DNA from: Coturnix japonica
Taxonomy: Eukaryota > Chordata > Aves > Galliformes > Phasianidae
NCBI RefSeq assembly: GCF_001577835.2
Contig: NC_029529.1
Span: 6,140,157 to 6,204,156 of the forward strand
Direction: 5' to 3'
Length of the DNA stretch: 64,000 nucleotides
Below, piece by piece: positions 35,301 to 43,692 of the stretch (the first letter of the stretch is position 1; each line of letters starts with the position of its first letter). Made by a program: the position numbers and the translations under genes. The notes below the pieces were generated by a model. It had not been told where the DNA came from and did no database searches. It saw nothing but the letters and a program-made list of their open reading frames with translations.

Positions 35301-38000
35301 TCTTGCTGGTTGGCTGTGGCACACTGCAACCTGTTGCGTAGCATTTCAAGCTGCACAGTGTCAGCAGGTTTGCTCTTTTTTTGCTCCCCATTTGGGATCA
35401 AACATGCCAACAGTTGTATCTGTGGGACCAACTAACAGCTCTGTTAGTTTGATACCCCAGCCTGCAATGACTTTAAACAAGAGCTTGTTTTTGTTTCTAG
35501 GAGTTGGGTAGCAGAGAGGCGCGCACACCCTTCTGCCCTCTGATTTGCCAGGAGGCACAACGTGCTTTGAACAATTTTGGATTTCACAAGGGAATTTTCC
35601 TCCAAAATCTATATTTGAGAACAAACATAGTTCGATAATACGAGCTTCTCTCTTCTAAAAAGCAGTGATTCCTTAAAGGGGGCGAGGAGCAGGGAGAGAT
35701 CCATCCCTGCAGCACAAACAGAGGTACATGCTGGGAAGCAGAGGTGTATTTTAAGGCAGTGGTGGTAGGGTTTTCTTTAGCAACTGCTCTCTGGGGGATG
35801 AGAGCACAATAAGTGCAGCTAACGGAGGCACTGCGCCTCGACGGGAATTCAGAGAACAGCGGGGGGAAGAAGCAGCATTAAGCTTTCAAGGTGAAGAGCC
35901 AACGTGCAAATTCCCAGAACAGAATGAAGGCCCAGGGAGAGCTCAGCTCCCAACCAGCATTAAGGTAGCAAACATCAGCGGGCAAAGCAAAGCAGCTTGG
36001 CCGCACCAGCCCCATGGTTGCTTGTGCCACTGTAGCTGCTATGGACAGCAGGACGTTGCTTCCTGTTACTGCAACACATTTGTCATTCGTTCAGTTTTGC
36101 TCACACTGATAATCCACAAGGCTGCTATATGCCTCCTTTCTGCTATCTCAAAGGGTTTCACCAATACAGCTCCTAACCCAGCACCACTCATGCCAAACTA
36201 AACATGCTCCAGGTGGAGCTTACAGGCAAATTTGGTTCTCAGCTCCATACTTTGCAGCTCTCTGCTCCAGTCACCTTCCATGCATATAGCTGCCTGTGCA
36301 ATGTAGCCTCAGCTAATTAGACTTCAGAAAGAAAATAGGAGAACGCTTTGGGGTTGTGTGGGATTTGGTTAAGAGATCTCAGAGCTGTCAAAGAACGGAT
36401 TCATTTCACAACTCTTCCCCCCTTACAGTAAACATGCCTCCGACTGGAGCCAAATATACTCCGTGCATACACATCTGAGTATTAGCTCACTTTCGTTATT
36501 GAAAATTACTTCCAGGAGAAAGACTGAATCATGGAATGGAGGGGGCTGAGAAATCTGCTTCCCTTAGACACAACCATTTGAGAAAACCTTTTTCTTTTTT
36601 TTTCCCCTGCTCTTCTGCCTGCTTTTCAGGTTTTTGTCTTTGCTGCTTCCTTACAGCTTTTGAAGGCAATGTCATGGCACAGCCTCGTGATTCTCCATCA
36701 TGACTGTTGGTGTTGCTGTGCCATGTCCGTACTGCTCTTGGTGGTGCCATGGCAGTGAGTCACGTCGGAGCTGAGCTGTTCTGCAGAGCCGGGCCAGGCA
36801 GAACCCATGAGCCCAATGTGCCTCTGCCCAGGGTTTGTCTCCCACCACTGATTCAGTCAATCCCTCTCCATCCCTCGGTTCCAAAGCCACTGACTCAACT
36901 GGGTGCCACTGATTCAATTGGGTGCAATGGGGCTTAATTACTCTCTGTGCAGGGCTTCGAAATCTGCAGCGATCGAAGGGGCTGGGTGCAGTGGTGTGAG
37001 CTCAGCTGCACTGTTGGAGGGAACAAACACAGTTCCCTTGGCTCAGAGCCCCAAGTTCTATGGAACTATGTGAAAGGGCTGCGAGTCCGGGCTCTTTTTT
37101 TTTTGAGCTCAGTGCTAGTGGATCCATTGTTTCATGTAAAGGTTTCTGCTGCTCTTGTAATAGCGTGTGTGACATTTGCAGCACGCTTTGTTCCATGAGC
37201 AAAGTAATTTGAGATAGTTTATTATCCTTTGGAGACTTTTGCTGCTCGCTGTTTAACTTCCATGTGACTGGACCCTGGAAAAAAATCTCTCAAAATAGTG
37301 CACAAGCCTAAAAATAGGGATGAATATGTTGTTTCTTAGGAATAAAATAATGAATGCAGGGCACTAGGATAGGAAGAGCTGAAACATTAGGAAACACCAT
37401 TTTCTGCTTCCGCTTTCTCCCCAGAGCCTCCAAAGCACACGGGAGGTCTCAGCATCGAGGTGCTGCTCTGCTCACAGTGCGATGCTGCAGTTTGTTTGGA
37501 TCAGCTGTGGCTGCTCTGCTTCAGGGGAACAAAGAAACAGCATTTAATCAGCACGATCTGAATCACTGGTGAGAGGAATCACTTCTGAACCTGAATTTAT
37601 TGCATTGGGATGCAGAGGAGATGTGAGGAGTGGCAACTGTTATAACAGGGTACCTGTGGGTCCCACTCGCTGCATGGTTCATTCTTCTGAGCAGAACGCA
37701 TGGGATGATCCTATGGTGAGCTCTGCATTGGGAACCACCAGGGTTTGCTGAGCCACAGCTGTGGGAATTGTTTCTTCTTGCTGTTAAACTGCAGTCACAC
37801 GGGGTTGAAATAATGCAGAAGTTGGTGAGGGGTGAGCAGCAGTGATTTGGTGCAAGGAGATGGAGTGTGGTCCTGGGCAGCAGGGAACTGACCATGCTCA
37901 CCTCCTCTGGTGGGCTCTGTGCCTCTGGTTGTTTTGGTGCTGAGCTTCACACCCTGCCTGAAGTACAGCGCTTTGTGCAACCTCAGGGAGTGTCACCATA
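32340..38000. other. ZNF598-NPW intergenic region (part 1), no gene recognised
   Basis: This 5.7-kb stretch is mostly unique, AT-moderate sequence without a coding region I can support. It includes a decayed CR1-like tail near 34120-34200 and an AT-rich block at 33590-33930 with several TAAT cores and no frame of conserved character, which is a candidate regulatory element. Confidence 0.55.
34120..34200 (-). mobile_element. Decayed CR1-like tail
   Basis: The plus strand reads GAGTCATGGAACC, then CATAGGATAAACTGGAAAAGA and CATCCAGTCCAACCTCCCACC. This follows the order of the CR1 3' end in reverse (AATCATAGAATGG, TTGGAAAGGACC, CATCTAGTCCAACC). It is short and diverged, so it is probably old. 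Confidence is limited by length. Confidence 0.5.
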
Positions 38001-38578
38001 TGTGGAATAGAAGAACAGAATGGAATAGAAGGAAATAGGGTAGGATGGAATGGAATGAAACAGAACAGAACAGAATGGAACGGAATGGAACAGAACAGAA
38101 CAGAATGGGATAAGGTAGGATAGGATAGGATAGGATAGGATAGGATAGGATAGGATAGGATAGGATAGGATAGGATAGGATAGGATAGGATAGGATAGGC
38201 TGGAATGGAATGGAATGGAATGGAATGGAATGGAATGGAATGGAATGGAATGGAATGGAAAGGAGTGGAGTGGAGTGTAATAGGATAGGATAGGACAGCA
38301 CAGCACAGAACAGGACAGGATGGGATGGAATGGAACAGAATAGAGTGGAACAGAACAGATCAGAATGGAATCTAATCAAGATGGGATGGGATAGGATGGG
38401 ATGGGATGGGATGGGATGGGATAGGATAGGATAGGATAGGATAGGATAGGATAGGATTAGGATAGGATAGAAGATATGGATAGGATAGGATAGGATAGGA
38501 TAGGATAGGATAGGATAGGGTGGAGGGGATGGGATGGGATGGGATGGGATGGGATGGGGATGGGAGTGGGATGGAAGT
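38001..38578. repeat. Pentanucleotide satellite: (GGATA)n, (GGAAT)n, (GGGAT)n
   Basis: About 575 bases consist of blocks of related 5-bp units: mixed GGAAT/AGAAC at 38001-38110, GGATA at about 38112-38199, GGAAT at about 38201-38262, degenerate units to 38380, GGGAT at about 38385-38420, GGATA to 38518, and GGGAT to about 38560. Blocks differing by one base within a shared GGANN frame suggest repeated slippage expansion of variant units. The GGAAT block matches the unit of human satellite II/III, presumably by independent origin. Confidence 0.95.
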
Positions 38579-40960
38579 TGAGAGGGACATAGAACAAGCC
38601 AGAGCAGAATTAGTCCAGTTGAAAAGGACCTTAGGAGTTAGAAGTGTAGCTCTGCAGAGTGCCCTGCAGCCAGAGGAAGACAGGTTCTCTTCTTGTGTAC
38701 ATCCAAAATGAAGCCTCCATCCTCCCATCGAACACCCACAGTGAGATGCTGGAGAGCTCAAATGGCCAAAAAGTGTCATATACAGGAGGAGCAGTAATGA
38801 CTGAGTGCGCCAGAGACCCCATCATAGGGCTGGCCTTTTAAATTGCCTTGTTTTCATGCTCGGATGAGTTGCTAACCTTCCAATAAACACCAGAGTCATT
38901 ATAATAAAAATGTGGAAAATGCTACCATTAAACCACGCCGGTTTCTTTTTCAAGTGCCTCTTTCTGGGACATCAAATTCATTTAGATCATTCTCAAAAGC
39001 CACAAATCCTGAATGGGTGCAGTAATGTTTGTGGTGGGAGGCGATGTGTTACATCGGGTGGCGGCAGGGCTCCGACAAGAGCTGGCTGGGTTTATTGCAG
39101 GAGTTAAGGCATGACGCTCAGGCTGCTCACCCCTCTTGCCCCCCAGTTTGGCAGACTGAAGCTCTGGTTCATGCTCTGATGCTCGAGCCCTGCAGAGATG
39201 TGGAACCAAGCACTGAACCATGAGCAGGAGGAAGCGGAGCCTTCCCCTCAAAAAAGATGTTTTGGTCCAAAAATGAAGAAGAAGAATCTTTCAGCAGCAC
39301 AGCCAGGTGGTTAAATCCCAACCCTCTTCACTTCTACCTATTTGGAGTAACTTCACCAGTGGTTTGCCTGAGCTCTGGGGGAATGGAGCAGTCTTGCCCC
39401 AGCCCCCATGTTGTTGGTAAATGTGATGTTGGGGTTCACTGTGTTAATTGAGAACATAGAAGGAGGGTGTTTCAAGCAGGCTTGAGACTGGCTGGACTCT
39501 GCCTGGGTGTTACAGGAGTGACCTGAAAGGCTGAAATCATAATAGTGGGGGCCACCTTGGAGCAGCACTGTAGGAAACCTGCTTGCATGGTGAGGGTGAG
39601 GAAAGAGTTCAGCTCAGTTCCCAGAGCTTGTCAGCTTGACACGTTATTCAAGTTATGCCAAAAATACATGGAGGAGACACTCCAGGCAGATGTCTGGGAA
39701 TGCAAAATCTTCTCTCTTGGTAGGAAGTTTAAGCCCACGTCTGCACATTGATGTAGCACTGCACAAGCTGCTGAGCTACCTGCTTGATCAGGAGCTGGGG
39801 CAGAGCAGGAGGCAAAACTCTGCCTATTCCAGACCTGACATCAGTTGCTTGGGGCTCCTGATCTCAGGGTGAGAGGAAATATAATGACTTTTTATTGAGG
39901 GAAATAATGCGTGTCCCATCGTGAACCGAGGTTTGGCATCCAGGGCTGAGATGTGATTGTCTGTGTGCTGTACCACTGCCATTCATTAATGTCTCTCTTG
40001 AAACATGGGAGCGATGGGGCCTTTCATCATCTCCAGAGCACTCAAAGTGTGACAAAAATAGCCTGTCCATCAGTGATCTGCTCGGGGAGGATGGAACCAG
40101 GCTCAGTCCTTATTGTAAATCCGGGTGCTTCCAAGAAGTTACGCCATGGATAAGTTTGACTCTCTGATTCTAGATCAATAACAATTCCTGCTCTGCACAC
40201 ACGTGACTTCTTGTACTTAGCATGGGTGAAGGCCAGAACCCTCCTCTTAGCAGTAGGGAATTGCACTCCCTTCTTGAGGGGCACAGAACCTGTGTGTGCT
40301 GAGCATGATGGGCACAAGAAAGCTTTGCTCCCGAGGAACTTCTGCCCACCACGGGCTGGAAGGAAGAGGCTGGGAGCTGGGTAATGGGAGCCTGCCTGCA
40401 TGGGAATGGGTTAAAATAACAGCAGAGAATGAAATAGGCACATGGGAGCATGCAAGATGCTGAGAGCAAAATGAATCAAGTTGCTGTTCCAAGAGATGGT
40501 TTAGACATAAATCAGCATAAGCCAACAGACTGAGTAATAAACAGAAGGAACTGGAATTGCTCTGATGAGCATAAATTTGACCTACTTGGTTCTATGAGGG
40601 AATCTAGAGGGGAAAAGTCACCTGAGGGAAGTTGTGAAACTGGTGATCATAACCCATTTAAGAAGAACTGAGTTGCAGATGAGGAAGGGCAGCAGCACTC
40701 ACGAACCCCACTGCAAACAGCTGTGAATGCAGCAGAAGTGCAATAGGTTTGGGGGAGAGGAACACAAGTTGGAAGGTGTCCCATGGGAATCGGGTGTTGC
40801 AATGGCTCCTCCAGGCCACGTCCCTGTGCCTTGCAGCTGGCCCTCAGTGAGGCTGGTGGTGGGGGCAGATCCTCTCTGTGGTTCCTCACTTTCAGTCTGT
40901 TTAAGATGTTTCTCTTCCTCTAGCAATAAATCCTGCTGCTGTCAGGCTGGTTCTGGGGGT
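38579..40960. other. ZNF598-NPW intergenic region (part 2), no gene recognised
   Basis: This is unique sequence between the pentanucleotide satellite and the NPW promoter area. Only short open frames without recognisable domains are seen, and no transposon is recognised. Confidence 0.55.
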
Positions 40961-40974
40961 GCAGATAAGATCCA

Positions 40975-41255
40975 GAGCTGAAGAGATGTGCACAGGGCTG
41001 TGGACAGAAGCTTGGGATCGTGCAGAAGATGCTCACAGCTGAAGATGGGAAGCTAAGGGTTTGCATGGAAAACCCTTAGGGCTGTAAAGAGGACCATAGG
41101 GACGTTGCTTGGACCATGTGTTGTATGTTTGGGGCTACAGAGAGATACTCACAGATAGGAGAGATGCTGGAAGCTGTAGGGGAGATGCTTGGGGATGTGA
41201 GGAGGATGCTCAAGGAGAGAATGATGCTCGGTGCTGCAGGGGATGTTCACAACGG
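40975..41255. repeat. Degenerate minisatellite-like tract upstream of NPW
   Basis: Units of roughly 30-35 bases built around GAAGATGCT/GAGATGCT followed by GGGGCTGTA or GGATGTGAGG recur several times (for example AAGATGCTCACAGCTGAAGATG, GAGATGCTGGAAGCTGTAG, GAGATGCTTGGGGATGTG, AGGATGCTCAAGG, TGATGCTCGGTGCTGCAGG). The copies are diverged. The tract ends where the NPW CpG promoter begins. Confidence 0.55.
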
Positions 41256-41259
41256 ACGA

Positions 41260-41461
41260 TCCGGGCCACAGGAGGGGGCGAGGAGGGGCAGGCGGCGGGG
41301 AGGAGGTCCGCGGGGCCGGGGCTGCCGGGGGGCGGTGGGGGGCTGCCGGGGCGGAGCCGCGGGGTGCCCCTCCCGGCTCCAGTATAAACCGGCGGGGCGC
41401 GGGCGTGGGGCTGCCTTCTCTGGGGTACCCGGGGCCGCACAGACGCCTCCTGCCCGCAGCC
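41260..41461 (+). promoter_or_regulatory. NPW: NPW promoter: G-rich CpG block and TATA box
   Basis: A CpG-rich, strongly G-rich block (41268-41356) precedes a TATAAA at 41383-41388. The expected start site is 25-30 bases later, near 41415, giving a 5' UTR of about 45-50 bases before the ATG. A TATA box fits a regulated neuropeptide gene, in contrast to the TATA-less ZNF598 promoter. The start site is inferred. Confidence 0.75.
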
Positions 41462-41842
41462 ATGGCGAGGGGGCAGCTGTCGGGGGGCGCTTGGGGGACT
41501 CTGGTGCTGTTGGGGCTGATGCTGCCGGCGGCACCGGCGGGAGCTTGGTACAAGCACGTCGCCAGCCCCCGGTACCACACGGTGGGACGCGCCTCGGGGC
41601 TGCTGATGGGCGTCCGCCGCTCCCCGTACCTCTGGCGCCGGGAGCTGCCGGCAGAACCTCCGCACCGCCCCGGCGGCACCGCGCCCGCTGCCGCCCCGCA
41701 GCCCCCGGGGAGCCCCGCGGGGGACCCTCCGCCGCCGCCGGGTCCCGGCCACCTCCTGCAGCGCCTGCTCCGCCGGGGCTGGGGTTGGGGGGGGCCGCGT
41801 CCTGCCCCCGCCCGGCCGCCGCCCTCCGCCCGTGAAGCTCAG
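41462..41842 (+). CDS. NPW: NPW coding exon 1
   Basis: This exon encodes residues 1-127: signal peptide, the whole mature peptide and a Pro/Ala-rich propeptide that includes [14 protein letters not shown] with another dibasic pair (R104-R105). The start is the first ATG downstream of the TATA box, in context GCAGCCATGG. The exon ends GAAGCTCAG before a GTAAAG donor. If the intron were retained, the frame would run 29 codons further to a stop at 41930-41932. Confidence 0.96.
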
Positions 41843-42892
41843 GTAAAGCCGGGAACCGACGGGGAGAGCGGCCACCGGGGTGCCGGCGTGGGGCTTAGGG
41901 CGCGGGGTCGGTGTTCAGGAGCTTTAGCATAGATGGGTGCGAGGAGCTGCCCGCCAGCATCTCGCTGCCTGCAGCATCCAAGCACCGGCCGCTCTGGAGT
42001 GAAGGGACCCTGCGGGACAGCCCGGCAACTGTGGTGGTGGGTGGGGGGGTCCATCCCCGTCACCGGGTGGATGTGATAGTATGAGTTTGCATTTTGAAAC
42101 ATGGTCCACGAGGTCCCAGCACGGTGAGCTGGGATGGTCAGACCTGTTCAGAGAGGTTATGCTTGGATTTTAGGGTGAAATAAGGGGCCGGGTGATTTCC
42201 GTGCCCATCACAGGAGGGGAGACATGCTTGAACCCTGAGCTGTCTGTGCCACAGAGGGGTGTCTGTGGGGGTGAGCAGCTCCCAGCATCACCCCTCCCAG
42301 ATACCCTCTCCCTGCCCTCTTTGCTTTGCTTAATCGCGTGGGACTGTTTGAGGGCTGTTTCCAAACATTAAATCTCTTTCCTCTTACGTCAGTAAGGATC
42401 CAACATCCAGCTGAAATCTGAGGATGCTTCAACATGTTGGATCAGCCCCAAAACTCATAGCCACAACCCCCCCTCCCCTTCCTTTTTTTGGCCTTTATGG
42501 GAAAGCTCAGGCATATCAGCTCAGCCCTGTGCTACGCCTGTGCTGTCCTGGCTGGAAACCCGGCTGGAAACAGGGGCAGAGCAGTGCTGGGCACCACGTC
42601 TGTGACCCAGAGCTGTGTGTAGGGTGAAGTGCTCTGATTTCATGGTAAAATCTCCTCTGGAGGCAGGGCCAAGCCAAGGATTGAGCTGTTAATAGGGGCG
42701 CTTGCAGCTGCAGAGCTCAGTCTGCATACATAGTGTATTACTGGGGCAGAATGGCTCTGTGATGACATCAGGTGAGCTCTGAGCCCACAGCAGGGAGCAC
42801 GAAGCATGGGTGGTATATAATAATCACATAACACTGGGTCCCTTTTCTTCTTGCAGCCTCGCCCCATTGAAGACCCCGCTGTGCTGCGCTGA
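41462..42892 (+). CDS. NPW: Prepro-neuropeptide W (complete, two coding exons)
   Basis: NPW encodes the precursor of neuropeptide W, the secreted ligand of the Gi-coupled receptors NPBWR1/NPBWR2, which affects feeding, pituitary hormones and stress responses. Exons 41462-41842 and 42857-42892 join in phase 0 to 138 codons plus TGA. Residues 1-28 form a signal peptide with a Leu-rich core, ending PAGA before W29. The mature peptide starts [15 protein letters not shown]; cleavage at R52-R53 would give NPW-23 (29-51) and at R59-R60 NPW-30 (29-58, ending RRSPYLW). Compared with human NPW as I recall it, only positions 17 (Ser for Ala) and 23 (Val for Leu) differ. [15 protein letters not shown] fits NPW rather than NPB, and ZNF598 and NHERF2 flank it as in human. 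The C-terminal part is shorter and more Pro-rich than the human 165-residue precursor. Confidence 0.97.
41843..42856 (+). other. NPW: NPW intron
   Basis: This 1.0-kb intron runs from GTAAAG to TTCTTCTTGCAG. I see no transposon or additional exon in it. Confidence 0.8.
42857..42892 (+). CDS. NPW: NPW coding exon 2 (11 codons and stop)
   Basis: This tiny coding part encodes [11 protein letters not shown] and a TGA. It parallels the human C-terminal SRPAVDPAANR segment, which supports both the splice and the orthology. The exon continues into the 3' UTR. Confidence 0.92.
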   Translation, partial: PRPIEDPAVLR

Positions 42893-43153
42893 AGGCTGGG
42901 CAGGGATGCTCCAGGAGCTGAGCAGTGCCGGCTGCCCATGATGGGGACTGTTCAGTGACTGCTGAGTTCCATCGGTGCTTCTCTGGCTGCTCTGACCTCT
43001 GAAAGCATACAGACAATTGCATTCAAAATAATAATAATAATATGATGTATATCAGATCTTTTTCTCACCCACTGCCCAAATGCGGTGGTAAATTCATCTT
43101 GTTTTCAGGTCAACTTAGTGCTATGAACTTGGGGAGAAATGAACAGGGAAGAT

Positions 43154-43169
43154 ATTTATTTATTTATTT
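43154..43169 (+). promoter_or_regulatory. NPW: AU-rich element (overlapping ATTTA) in NPW 3' UTR
   Basis: ATTTA pentamers at 43154, 43158 and 43162 overlap by one base, followed by ATTTT. Overlapping AUUUA repeats are bound by TTP/AUF1/HuR-type proteins and typically shorten or regulate mRNA life. Function here is inferred from the motif. The reverse strand reads as AATAAA repeats. Confidence 0.6.
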
Positions 43170-43236
43170 TCGATTTCTGTACTAGCTTGTTTGCAATATG
43201 ACACAAACACTGTTTGCTTCCTAGGATCCTGCCCTC

Positions 43237-43242
43237 ATTAAA
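43237..43242 (+). terminator. NPW: Likely NPW poly(A) signal (ATTAAA)
   Basis: ATTAAA is the commonest variant hexamer and lies about 345 bases after the NPW stop. No AATAAA precedes it on the plus strand within the UTR. Confidence 0.6.
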
Positions 43243-43293
43243 CTGAGACTCAATCAAAGGAAACTTGTACCATTGTGCAATGTTCTTATCCTT

Positions 43294-43692
43294 TTAGCAT
43301 AGGTTGGTGTGGCTCGGCCAGGGCAGGCACTGCAGCATTCTGGTCACTCCCAGATTTTTCTGACATGATTTAACTTCTCGACACAGTCTTTTTCCTGCAG
43401 TATTATAGTGAATGGCTTTCAGTGCCCGTGAGGGAGTTGCTGCCAGGCTGGTTGTCAGTTCAGATGGCAAAGATTGAGCCAGGGTTGAGGCTGACTCCTG
43501 TGCTGGGGTCCTACTGAGTCCCCTCTCAATCTCCCCAAGGTTTAAGAGTTTCTGTTCATCATCAGTACAGTATGGTACACAGATGGCACAAATGATGTGT
43601 GACTGCCCATTAGGGCACTTGAACAGGCTGTGTCTGTTGCACTGCCCATCAGGCACTGGAGCTGCCGCAGATTGCTGCTCTTGTGGAGGTGA
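43294..43692 (-). other. Unassigned minus-strand open frame with a splice-acceptor-like start
   Basis: A 132-codon frame plus stop lies on the minus strand immediately past the NPW 3' end. It is preceded by a good acceptor (CCCACCTTCTGCAG, ending at 43693) that would enter in phase 0. The peptide has a Cys-rich patch (CNRHSLFKCPNGQSHIICA, then CVPYC) followed by a Ser/Thr/Leu-rich tail. I do not recognise it, and no upstream exon or promoter could be identified. It could be a chance frame, a decayed exon or a lineage-specific gene fragment. Confidence 0.25.

Larger units (their letters stand above)
42893..43260 (+). other. NPW: NPW 3' UTR with AU-rich element
   Basis: From the stop to about 20 bases after the ATTAAA at 43237-43242. 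It contains an ATA-repeat (about 43027-43042) and three overlapping ATTTA pentamers (43154-43166), a classic AU-rich instability motif. The 3' end is inferred from the hexamer. Confidence 0.65.

Noticed and set aside
36526-36560. AATCATGGAATGG resembling a CR1 3' end
   Set aside because: The match stops after about 13 bases and the expected GGTTGGAAGGGACC block does not follow.
38001-38578. Minus-strand frames of over 100 codons inside the pentanucleotide satellite
   Set aside because: A 5-bp repeat reads as a 5-residue peptide repeat without stops; these are artefacts of the satellite.
41116-41461. Open frames running through the NPW promoter (including one in frame with NPW from 41231)
   Set aside because: They lie upstream of or across the TATA box at 41383-41388, are Gly/Arg-rich and would destroy the signal peptide. 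The first ATG after the predicted start site gives a proper signal peptide.
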